The position numbers were made by a program, and so were the translations under genes. 64,000 nt of DNA from assembly GCA_037179515.1 (NCBI GenBank), contig JAXCGZ010007570.1, positions 56,001 through 120,000 of the forward strand, written 5' to 3'. The notes beneath the pieces were generated by a model. The model ran no database searches. It saw only the letters and a list, made by a program, of their open reading frames with translations, and had not been told where the DNA came from. Source of the stretch: Halocaridina rubra (taxonomy: Eukaryota; Arthropoda; Malacostraca; Decapoda; Atyidae). Shown here piece after piece: positions 54,428-64,000 of this stretch; the stretch's first letter is position 1, and the number at the start of each line of letters is the position of its first letter.

Positions 54428-56188
54428 TTTTTTTTTTTTTTTTTAAGAGTGTGACACCGGGATAGGCAGAAACTGCCCTCATCAACAAAGGCCCGGGCAC
54501 GAGAAAATACCAAGACGAAGGAAAAAAAAAAGTTAAGGGCAAGGCAGAGATGAGGTAATGTCACACAAAGGAAAACGACAGACAGAAAAAACAGTCAAAG
54601 TAAAGAGGACCCAGAGATATGGAGGACTAGGCTCTGAGATGACGATAGATCTGCTTTTTGAAGGATGAAAGGTCATAAGAATTAGGAAAGACAGAAGGAG
54701 GAAGAGAGTTCCAGAGTCTGGAGGTAGATGGGAAGAAGCAGTCGCTGCACCGACCAATCCGCGAGCTACAAATCTCCACACAGTACCTGTGAGATGAGGC
54801 TGCTTGGCGAGTGTTACGCAGCCTCAGCAGTGGAGGAGGGATGCAACTCGCCAACTCATCAGAGCAGCGATGGAAGTAGTAGCGATAGAAAAGCGAAAGG
54901 GAAGATACCGTACGGCGAAGAGAGAGAGAATCCAGGTTAGAAGTAAGAGAAGGATCATTAATGAGTCTGACTGCCTTAGATTGAACCCTATCTAGAAGAT
55001 AAGTAAAGGAAGAAGCACCCCAGATGTGTGAGCAGTATTCTAAGCAGGGGCAGATAAGACCTTTGTAAATTTTAAGTAACTGCAAAGAGGAAAAGTAATA
55101 ACAAAAACGAAACAAAACCCCCAATTTTTTGGATGAAGATTTAGAAATTTGGATTATGTGATTCCTCCATGACATGTTAGAGGCTATATGGATTCCTAAT
55201 ATATTGATAGAGTTAAGAGGGTAAATTTCATTAGTTTCGAAGACAATAGGGTCATCAGGAGGAGAAGAAGATAAAGAGATAGCCAGAAACTGTGTCTTGG
55301 AGGCATTGAATTTAACTAAATTTTGAGTGCCCCATTCAGATACTCTCTGCAAATCGGAGTTAAGAGTAGAAGAAAGAGTGATACGAGATTGATTACGAGT
55401 AACAGATGAAGGTTGTGAAGAAAAGGCAGAGGAAAAGTGAAGGGTAGAATCATCGGCAAAGGCATGAAGAAGAGAGGAAGATGGGGACTGTAGAAGATCA
55501 TTGATGAAGAGAAGGAAGAGAGTAGGTGAAAGAACAGAGCCCTGTGGAACACCACTGGACACAGAGAAAGGGCTAGATGTCGCGCCATCAACAACTACAG
55601 ATATAGAACGGTCAGTGAGAAAACTGGAAATCAGAGAACAGAAAGAAGGGGTAAAGCCGTAGGCAGGGAGTTTGGCCAACAGAGCCTTGTGCCAGACTCT
55701 GTCAAAAGCCTTAGAGATATCAAGGGCGACGACAAAGGATTCCCCATAGTTCCTCAGAGAAGATGACCATACATGAGTAAGATAGGACAGGAGATCACCA
55801 GTGGATCTTGCCTTGCGGAAGCCGTACTGGTGATCAGAGATAAGTGAGTTAGATTCAAGGCGTTTCAAGAAGTGAGCATTGAGCAAAGTTTTGAAAACTT
55901 TAGCAATAGAGGAGGTTAGAGCAATAGGTCGGTAGTTAGAAGGAATAGAGCGGTCACCCTTCTTAGGAACAGGTTGAACTAGAGCATGCTTCCAAGATGA
56001 AGGATAGATACTGGTTGACAGAATGAGGCGAAAAAGACGGCAAAGCACAGGAGCCAGTTCATCTGCAAACTCCTTAAGGAACCTTGCAGGGATACCATCG
56101 GGACCAGATGCCTTGTTTGTCTTTAGTGAGCGAAGAACCTTATGAACTTTGCGTGAAGAAAGGATAAGGGAGGGCATAGGGTTAGAGA
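54428..56188 (-). mobile_element. I/Jockey-type LINE, 5'-truncated, inserted in the RTE element
   Basis: A T-run on the plus strand at about 54428-54444 is the poly(A) tail of a minus-strand insert. GGAGTT is present at 54422-54427 and 56189-56194, the target duplication; the RTE frame reads across once the insert is removed. The insert holds RT and the C-terminal part only. Confidence 0.93.
54627..56177 (-). CDS. Reverse transcriptase of the I/Jockey-type LINE (5'-truncated, open 516 codons)
   Basis: Uninterrupted frame. RT motifs in order: KASGPDGIP (22-30), PKKGDRSIPSNYRPIALTS (71-89), HQYGFRKARST (116-126), ALDISKAFDRVWH (151-163), [11 protein letters not shown] (208-218) and FADDSTL (240-246), with all catalytic aspartates kept. 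The C-terminal part includes NASKTQFLAIS, ILGIHIA, YCSHIWG and a terminal basic FKKQIYRHLRA. The endonuclease and any ORF1 are missing through 5' truncation, so it cannot move on its own. The coherent frame and poly(A) suggest a fairly young insertion. Placement in the I or Jockey group is inferred from the poly(A) tail and motif wording. Confidence 0.9.
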   Translation of the reverse strand: MPSLILSSRKVHKVLRSLKTNKASGPDGIPARFLKEFADELAPVLCRLFRLILSTSIYPSSWKHALVQPVPKKGDRSIPSNYRPIALTSSIAKVFKTLLNAHFLKRLESNSLISDHQYGFRKARSTGDLLSYLTHVWSSSLRNYGESFVVALDISKAFDRVWHKALLAKLPAYGFTPSFCSLISSFLTDRSISVVVDGATSSPFSVSSGVPQGSVLSPTLFLLFINDLLQSPSSSLLHAFADDSTLHFSSAFSSQPSSVTRNQSRITLSSTLNSDLQRVSEWGTQNLVKFNASKTQFLAISLSSSPPDDPIVFETNEIYPLNSINILGIHIASNMSWRNHIIQISKSSSKKLGVLFRFCYYFSSLQLLKIYKGLICPCLEYCSHIWGASSFTYLLDRVQSKAVRLINDPSLTSNLDSLSLRRTVSSLSLFYRYYFHRCSDELASCIPPPLLRLRNTRQAASSHRYCVEICSSRIGRCSDCFFPSTSRLWNSLPPSVFPNSYDLSSFKKQIYRHLRA

Positions 56189-56194
56189 GGAGTT

Positions 56195-56997
56195 GTAAGA
56201 GAGCTGAATGAGCGAGTGCGTGGTCGAGGTTTGAGAATGGTAGATGGGGATGATAACGAGTGGGAGTTGAATCAGTTGCTATTTGCAGATGAGACTGTGG
56301 TGGTGGCAGATTCAGAATGGTGTGTGAGAGAAGGAAGGTGCGAGTGAATGTGGGAAAGAGTAAGGTTATGAGGTGTACAAGAAATGAGGATGGCGCTGGA
56401 TTGAATGTTATGTTGAATGGAGAGACACTTGAGGAGGTTAATCAGTTTAAGTATTTAGGCTCGGTTATAGCTGCAAATGGTGGAGTGGAAGCAGATGTGT
56501 GTCACAGAGTGAATAAAGAATGTAAAGTATTGGGTGCATTGAAAGGAGTGATGAAGAATAGAGGGTTGGAAATGAATGTTAAGAAAGTTTTGTATGAGAA
56601 AGTGGTTGTGCCAACTGTGATGTATGGATCAGAGTTATGGGGTATGAAAGTAAGTGAGAGACGGAAACTAAATGTGTTTGAGATGAAATGCCTGAGGAGT
56701 ATAATTGGTGTATCTCGATTGGATAGGGTTAGGAATGAAGTGGTGAGAGCAAGAATGGGTGTGAGAAGAGAAATTGCAGCCAGAGTAGATATGAATGTTC
56801 TGAGATGGTTTGGCCATGTGGAAAGGCTGGATGATGAAAGGTTGCTGAAAAAGGGGATGAATGCGAGAGTTGATGGAAGAAATACTAGGGGGAGGCCTAG
56901 GTTTGGATGGATGGATGGAGTAAGGAGAGCCCTGAATGATAGGAGGATGGATGTGAGGGAAGCAAGCGAGCGTGCTAGGAATAGGAATAAGTGGTGA
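56195..56997 (+). pseudogene. RTE-like ORF2, 3' part: end of RT and C-terminal region
   Basis: Continues the RTE reading frame beyond the nested LINE: VVRELNERV, then LLFADETVVVADS at about 56276-56314, where the FADD active site is FADE. Thumb and C-terminal region follow: [75 protein letters not shown] and a final ARNRNKW before TGA (56995-56997). Confidence 0.9.
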
Positions 56998-57275
56998 GCG
57001 ATTGTGACGCAGCCCTGATGGGCATCTGCTGTTACCACGGGGCTGCATCTTACAGAGGTAGCCCTGTGGTAGGGGCAGTAGGAGGAGTTGGCAGTTGTGA
57101 AGCGACACAGGTTGTGGAAGAGCCGGGAGGATGGGCTGTGGCACTCCAGCAGTGCCATCTGAACGGTCGCTAGCTCCCTCGTCATTGCCCATAGAGCAAA
57201 GTAATCCCCCTATTTGTTTTCCTTTCTTGATGTCGGCTACCCCCCAATTAAAGGGGGAAACAGCCAAGGTAGAGA

Positions 57276-57525
<250 letters not shown>

Positions 57526-57527
57526 GT

Positions 57528-58526
57528 GTGATTACCTAATTGTGTTTACGGGAAAGAGCCCAAAGCTCCTCATTGGTTCCATTTTGTACTTAGTGACACT
57601 TATCATACCTGTCCTTAAAACTATGGATTGAGATAGCATTAACTACCTCCTCGCTTAGCCAATTCCAATTATCAACTACTCTTACACTGAAAAAGTATTT
57701 CCTTACATCCTGCAAAGATGTTTTCTTACGAAGCTTCAAACTATGACCTCTAGTTCTAGAGCCAGCCATATCAAAATATCGAGCCCTATCCACTCTCTCA
57801 TAACCATGTAGGAATTTAAAGACTGTCACCATATCCCCCCTCAATCTTCTAGCTTCGAGTTATGGTAAGTCTAATTCCCTCAGCCTCTCATCATAACTGA
57901 TACTGCGTATTTCTGGCACCAGTTTCGTGGCATGTCTTTGAACTTTTTCAAGCTTAGCTACGTGCTTTTTCAAGTGCGGATTCCAAAAAGGGGGCTGCAT
58001 ATTCGAGTTTTGGCCTCACATAGGTTACAAAAATATTTCTGAACATTTCCTTGTCCATGTGCCTGAAGGCTACCCTTACATTTGATAAGAAGGCATATGC
58101 TGCCCTTACTATTCCATTTATATGTATTTCTGGAGACAAATCTGCCAATATGTTTACTCTTAGATCCCTCTCATTTTCTGTCTCTTGAAGTTGTACTCCA
58201 GCCACCGAGTAGTCAAGCTTGGGCCTTCTTGCACTTGTAACCATTCTCATTACCTTACATTTTGAAGTATTGAATTTCATTAGCCACTTTTCTGACCACT
58301 CATGCAGACGATTTAGATACTCCTGAAGTTCTCTACCATTGTTCTCGTTTTTTACTTTCTTCACAATCTTTGCATCATCTGCAAACATATTCCTGAATGA
58401 ATTTACAGACCCTGGTAGGTCATTTACATATACAAGGAACAAAAGTGGCCCTAAAACTGAACCCTGTGGAACACCACTACTAACACTTCTCCATTCAGAC
58501 ACCGAGTGTCTTACTCTAACCTTCTG
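57528..58526 (-). mobile_element. CR1/L2-like LINE copy J (5'-truncated, ~1 kb)
   Basis: The family 3' end (GTGATTACCTAATTG on the plus strand) lies next to (TA)n; the truncated 5' end at RT ([12 protein letters not shown]) joins GTGTGTTTGTGTG simple repeat. FADDAKI is kept. A frame break lies near 57860-57970. The 3' hairpin has lost part of its stem (AGCTCCTCATTGG). Confidence 0.92.
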
Positions 58527-58911
<385 letters not shown>

Positions 58912-60378
58912 GCAATTACCTAATTATGATTACCTAATTGTACTCACGGGAAAGAGCCCAAAGCTTGTATCTTCCCGTCTCCTGATCGGTCCATTTTGTA
59001 GTTGGTGATACTTATCATACCTGTCCTTAAAACTATGGATTGAGTTAGCATTAACTACTTCCTCGCTTAGAAAATTCCAGTTATCAACTACTCTTAAAGG
59101 GGGTTTACACGGTGAAATGATTCGTCAAACGTGGTTCGACACACAAGTTTTTGAAGTGATGTCCGAACGTGTGAACGGGGTATTTGGTTGTCAAACACAT
59201 TCGACAAACGTGTTTGACAACCAAATACCCCGTTCACACGTTCGAACATCACTTCAAACACTTGTCTGTCGAACCGCGTTCGACGAACCGTTTGACCGTG
59301 TAAACCCCCCTTTACACTGAAAAAGTACTTCTTTACATCCTTCAAAGAAGTTTTCTTACGAAACTTCAAACTATGACCTCTAGTTCTAGAGCCAGCCACA
59401 TCAAAATTTTTTATCCCTATCCACTCTATCATAACCATTAAGGAATTTAAAACTGTCACCATATCCCCCCTCAATCTTCTAGTTTCGAATGATGGTAAGT
59501 CTAATTCCCAAAGCCTCTCAACATAACTGAGATTGCGTATTTCTGAAACCATTTTCATGGCATGTCTTTGAACTTTTTCAAGCTATGTGCTTTTTCAAGT
59601 GCGGATTCCAAAAGGCGGCTGCATATTCAAGTTTTGGCCTCTCATAGGTTATATAAATATTTCTGAACATTTCTTTGTGCATGTGCCTGAAGGTTACCCT
59701 TACATTTGATAAGAAAGCATATGCTGCACTTACTATGTCATGTATAAGTATTTCTGGTGACAAACTGCCAGTATGTTTACTCCTAAATCTCTCTCATATC
59801 CTGTCTCTTGAAGTTGTACTCCAGCCACCGAGTAGTCAAGCTTGGGCCTTCTTGCTCTTGTCCCCATTTTCATTGTCTTACATTTTGAAGTACTGAATTT
59901 CATTGGCCACTTATTTGACCAGTCTTGCAGACTATTTAGGTCTTCCTGAAATTCTCTACCATTGTTCTCGTTTCTTACTCTTTTCACATTCTTTGCATTA
60001 TCTGCAAACATATTCATTAATAAATTTACAGACTCTGGTAGGTTATTTACATATACAAGGAACAAAAGTGGCCCTAAAACCGAACCCTGCAGAACTCCAC
60101 TACTAACTCTTCTCCATTCAGACACTGAGTGTTTTACTCTAACTCTCTGTTCCCTCCCTTCTAAGTAAGTTTTTATCCATTCCAAGACATTTCTACCTAT
60201 TCTAGCCATTGCTTGCAGCTTCATAATTAGTCTCCCGTGTAAAACAGTGTCAAATGTTTTCTGGAAGTCTAGGAATATGCAATCTGCCCAGCCCTCTCTA
60301 TCCTGTAAGATTTGGCTTACCTCATCATAAAATTCTAATAAGTTTGTTACCGTTGATCTACCTTCTCTGAAGCCGTGT
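58912..60378 (-). mobile_element. CR1/L2-like LINE copy K (5'-truncated, with a nested palindromic element)
   Basis: 3' end AATTACCTAATTATGATTACCTAATTG at 58914 on the plus strand, truncated 5' end near 60378 in RT. The ORF2 is broken by several indels; the active site is FADNAK and VNDLP is VNNLP. Older-subfamily residues VRNENN and NSLQDW. Split at 59097-59311. Confidence 0.92.
59097..59311. mobile_element. 215-bp near-perfect palindromic MITE with TTA duplication
   Basis: Starts AAGGGGGTTTACACGGT and ends ACCGTGTAAACCCCCCT; the two halves are inverted copies around about 59205. Related LINE copies read CTCTTACACTG without a break; here TTA occurs at both edges (59094-59096 and 59312-59314). 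A TTA duplication with GGGGTTTACACGG-like ends fits PIF/Harbinger-type elements. Confidence 0.87.
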
Positions 60379-60386
60379 ATGTATAT

Positions 60387-61091
60387 GTGATTACCTAATT
60401 GTGTTTACGGGAAAGAGCCCAAAGCTCGTATCTTCCCGTCTCCTGATCGGTTTCATTTTAGACTTAGTGATACTTATCATACCTGTCCTTAAAACTGTGG
60501 ATTGAGATAGCATTAACTACCTCCTCGCTTAGCGAATTCCAATTATCAACTACTCTTACACTGAAAAAGTATTTCCTTACATCCTGCAAAGAAGTTTTCT
60601 TACGTAGCTTTAAACTATGACCTCTAGTTCTAGAGCCTGCCATATCAAAATATCGATCCCTATCCACTCTATCATAACCATGAAGGAATTTAAAGACTGT
60701 CACCATATCCCCCCTCACTCTTCTAGCTTCGAGTGATGGTAAGTCTAATTCCCTCAGCCTCTCATCATAACTGAGATTGCGTATTTCTGGCACCAGTTTC
60801 GTGGCATGTCTTTGAACTTTTTCAAGCTTAGCTATGTGCTTTTTCAAGTGCGGATTCCAAAAGGGGGCTGCATATTCGAGTTTTGGCCTCACATAGGTTA
60901 CATAAATATTTCTGAATATTTCCTTGTCCATGTGCCTGAAGGCTACCCTTACATTTGATAAGAATGCATATGCTGTCCTTACTATGCCATTTATATGTAT
61001 TTCTGGAGACAAATCTGCCAGTATGTTTACCCCTAGATCTCTCTCATTTTCTGTCTCTTGAAGTTGTACTCCAGCCACCGAGTAGTCAAGC
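60387..61091 (-). mobile_element. CR1/L2-like LINE copy L (5'-truncated, 0.7 kb)
   Basis: 3' end GTGATTACCTAATTG next to TATGTATA, separated from copy K by only ~8 bp of simple repeat; the 5' truncation at GAGTAGTCAAGC joins GTGTATATATG. The frame 60464-61078 is an uninterrupted 204 codons of the C-terminal region of ORF2 ending DRYDKYH. Confidence 0.93.
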
Positions 61092-61211
61092 GTGTATATA
61101 TGTATATATATTTGTATATCTGTATGTATGTGTATGTGTGTATGTATATATGTATGTGCTTGTGTATGTGTATATATGAATATGCATGTGTGTGTGTATG
61201 TATATATATGA

Positions 61212-61283
<72 letters not shown>
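61092..61283. repeat. TATG/TGTA repeats then (TA)n
   Basis: Degenerate TATGTGTATG followed by about 67 bp of TA. Confidence 0.95.
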
Positions 61284-61288
<5 letters not shown>

Positions 61289-61600
61289 CTATTATTAAGA
61301 ATCTCTTGTTAATACAATTTAGTCAAGTGTGGACTTTAATTCCTTTTGCGGCCAGTCTGTAGGGATTACCGACTAACTCCGGTGGGCTTTTAAGATTGAT
61401 ATCTCTTAATCCCATGTAAATGTACCCTGGGTGGGTTTTTGACTACTTCTTTTCAGTTGTTCCTCTGTTTTGCTTGCTGTATCTCCTGCCATTGTACTTT
61501 GCGAAAGTGGCCAGTTAAGGTCACGAAATTAATGAGTACTCTTTATATATTTATTTTCGTTGTTTTATTTAATGGGCTTTTCCTATCATTTTGACTGTAT
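61284..61600 (+). repeat. Short interspersed repeat, copy 2, and flank
   Basis: 61500-61590 matches the reverse complement of 52010-52105 (GTGGCCAGTTAAGGTCACGAAATTAATGAGTACT...ATGGGCTTTTCC). No coding frame; the left part has no second copy in the window. Confidence 0.7.
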
Positions 61601-61614
61601 GTTAACAGTTCAGT

Positions 61615-62471
<857 letters not shown>

Positions 62472-62790
62472 TGCCACCATTTTCCTACGGAGGCCAGCCA
62501 GGTTAAAGTATGTTGAATAGTGACCACCTCTATAATTCTATCCTTTCTTCTATTTAAAGCTTCTTTTGGGCCCTTTGGTAATCACGGAATCTGATACCCA
62601 TTCTGAATGAGCCTTCCTCGAGATACTCTTTTTGAAAAAGGAGTAGCGAGTTGCAGAAACATCTCAGAAACACTCAACTTATAGTTTATTTTTTGTTTTG
62701 TTTTCTGGTGTTGGTGGGTGTGAGAGGGGGTGTCATAATGTGGCCAGGTAGTCACACTGTATGAGATGTTTTCCTCTCTGCAGAGAGGTT
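62472..62790. repeat. Interspersed repeat, copy 2 (also at 48537-48985)
   Basis: Same unit as 48537-48985 with about 130 bp missing in the middle. Ends near GAGATGTTTTCCTCTCTGCAG. Confidence 0.8.
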
Positions 62791-64000
62791 TGCAACTTTA
62801 CATATGTTGTCAATGAAGATGGTTATAATTTAAGAGAGTTCAAGGTCATGATTTTGCATGTGATTTGTATGGTAATTTATCATAACTTCTCTCACATTTC
62901 CTGAACTTTACTACTGAAATGAAACTTATATGCATGTACTGTAGTTGATAATATATTACTTTTTTTTTATTAAGGATATGATGTCATAGTTGATAATTTT
63001 CAGAAATATTGTATTGCCATAGCCTATCTCTTCTGCTGATTAATTTACTAGTCCAAGCCCAGGAGGTCATAGTTCTTACTTTTGGTAGAGTAGTGTTTGC
63101 AGATGAAATGTGTTATATAAGATCAACAGAGGGATACATTTGCAGGTTCACTTACTTTAATCATGTCGACATGTTCTTAATTTACTGCAGTAAACACCCC
63201 TAGTTTATAACAACTTACTTGACTAAAGGGATTTGGACGTTAAGTTATTATATTAAATCACATATATATAATCATCACGCTCTTCATTTAAATGCAGAGA
63301 GCATCCCTCTTTTCTTACAATTCTCTTAAGTACAACATACAACAGTATTTTTCACAGCCAAGCCTGACATGATGTGATAATATCTGCGTTGTATCCTAAT
63401 ACGCAAAGGTTATATTCTTGTCAAGATTTTAGCAGAAGTTTTTGAGAGAAAGTCAATATAGCCCCAAGCTCAGGAAAAGAAACACCTCTCACAAGCTTTA
63501 GCAAAACAGTCGTGAATCACCCCGGAATTTCTGGTCACAGGAGGGTTTGTTTATTTTTAAACTACAAATGCTAGGTAGGAAAGCGACAGACACAAGTAGA
63601 GTTTTTTCTAAGAGAATTAAGAGTCTAGGACCGGTTATTTTAGTATTTACTTAGTTATTGGCTTATTAAAGCATTTATTTGTTATAATGCTACATCAACA
63701 ATAAAGAATTGCCAGTTAAGAAATAGACATCGTGTTCTAAAAATAAAGACATTATTGTAAAATTTTATACAATTTTATATTGTACATTAAGTTTTTTAAT
63801 CGAATATGCCTACTTTATAAACGTTGTACATATTACGCATGATATATATCAAGCATCTTCACTGGTAAATTATTATAAAGCACTCCATTCGGAAGTTAGA
63901 CATGCTAGAAATTATAAATTGTTGTTCTTCAATGTTCAAGTTCTAACCAGATTTCACATAATAACCAACATAAATAACGAAATCAAGGTTGCAAGTTCTT
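62791..64000. other. Unassigned AT-rich DNA
   Basis: No gene, element boundary or tandem repeat recognised. Confidence 0.5.

Larger units (their letters stand above)
52214..57275 (+). mobile_element. RTE-like LINE, near full length, split by another LINE
   Basis: Starts near CCCTGCGTGTCGTAAAAGGCGAC after a TATG repeat. ORF2 runs 52310-54421, is interrupted by a minus-strand LINE (54428-56188) and resumes 56189-56997. The 3' untranslated region (56998-57275) ends with a CCCCCCAATTAAAGGGGG hairpin and CCAAGGTAGAGAGA, then (TA)n. Without the insert it is about 3.3 kb, a usual RTE length. Confidence 0.88.

Noticed and set aside
56502..57267. Two ~200-codon minus-strand frames
   Set aside because: Antisense shadows of the RTE-like C-terminal region, which has clear motifs on the plus strand.

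Overview
This is eukaryotic, AT-rich, non-genic DNA made almost entirely of nested transposable elements and long microsatellites. I recognise no host protein-coding gene, tRNA, rRNA or CRISPR array. The mixture suggests an arthropod, most likely a decapod crustacean: many (TA)n and (CA)n tracts of 20 to 280 bp, CR1/L2-like, RTE-like and I/Jockey-like LINEs, and a Ty3/Gypsy element with an unusual domain order. The host assignment is inference from element types I recognise.

Layout, left to right. (1) 1-5918 is the 3' part of a plus-strand LTR retrotransposon whose pol reads integrase, then reverse transcriptase, then RNase H (Gmr1-like order), with a 1.9-kb 3' LTR. It lies in an old LINE copy (5919-7104), followed by a DNA-transposon-like repeat (7105-8784). 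(2) 9025-22271 is a second, minus-strand copy of the same LTR family with both LTRs, sitting between two (TA)n tracts. It carries a tRNA-Lys-type primer-binding site, a leader with two related tandem arrays, a gag remnant split by a LINE, a pol with two stops, and a 910-bp solo-LTR-like insertion. (3) 22428-28531 is a TA-flanked terminal-inverted-repeat element built of ~160-bp minisatellite units and split by a near full-length LINE. (4) 28641-32880 is mostly unassigned, with an RTE-like 3' fragment and a 273-bp inverted-repeat element. (5) 32908-47511 is a head-to-tail run of six copies of one CR1/L2-like LINE separated by (CA)n; one copy carries a 1.58-kb TA-flanked insertion, another a 652-bp insertion. 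(6) 47.9-50.7 kb is a heavily decayed I/Jockey-like LINE. (7) 52.2-57.3 kb is an RTE-like LINE split by a 5'-truncated LINE with poly(A). (8) 57.5-61.1 kb holds three more copies of the CR1/L2-like LINE, all minus, separated by TA/TG repeats, one with a palindromic 215-bp element. (9) 61.3-64 kb is mostly unassigned.

The genes do not form a pathway; they are competing replicators. The most informative content is the insertion history. Related copies inside the window act as empty sites for one another, so target-site duplications of CATAT, TA, TTA, AGGT and GGAGTT can be read directly. The two strongest themes are the Gypsy-type element with copia-like domain order, and a LINE family whose 3' end recurrently abuts AC/TA microsatellites.
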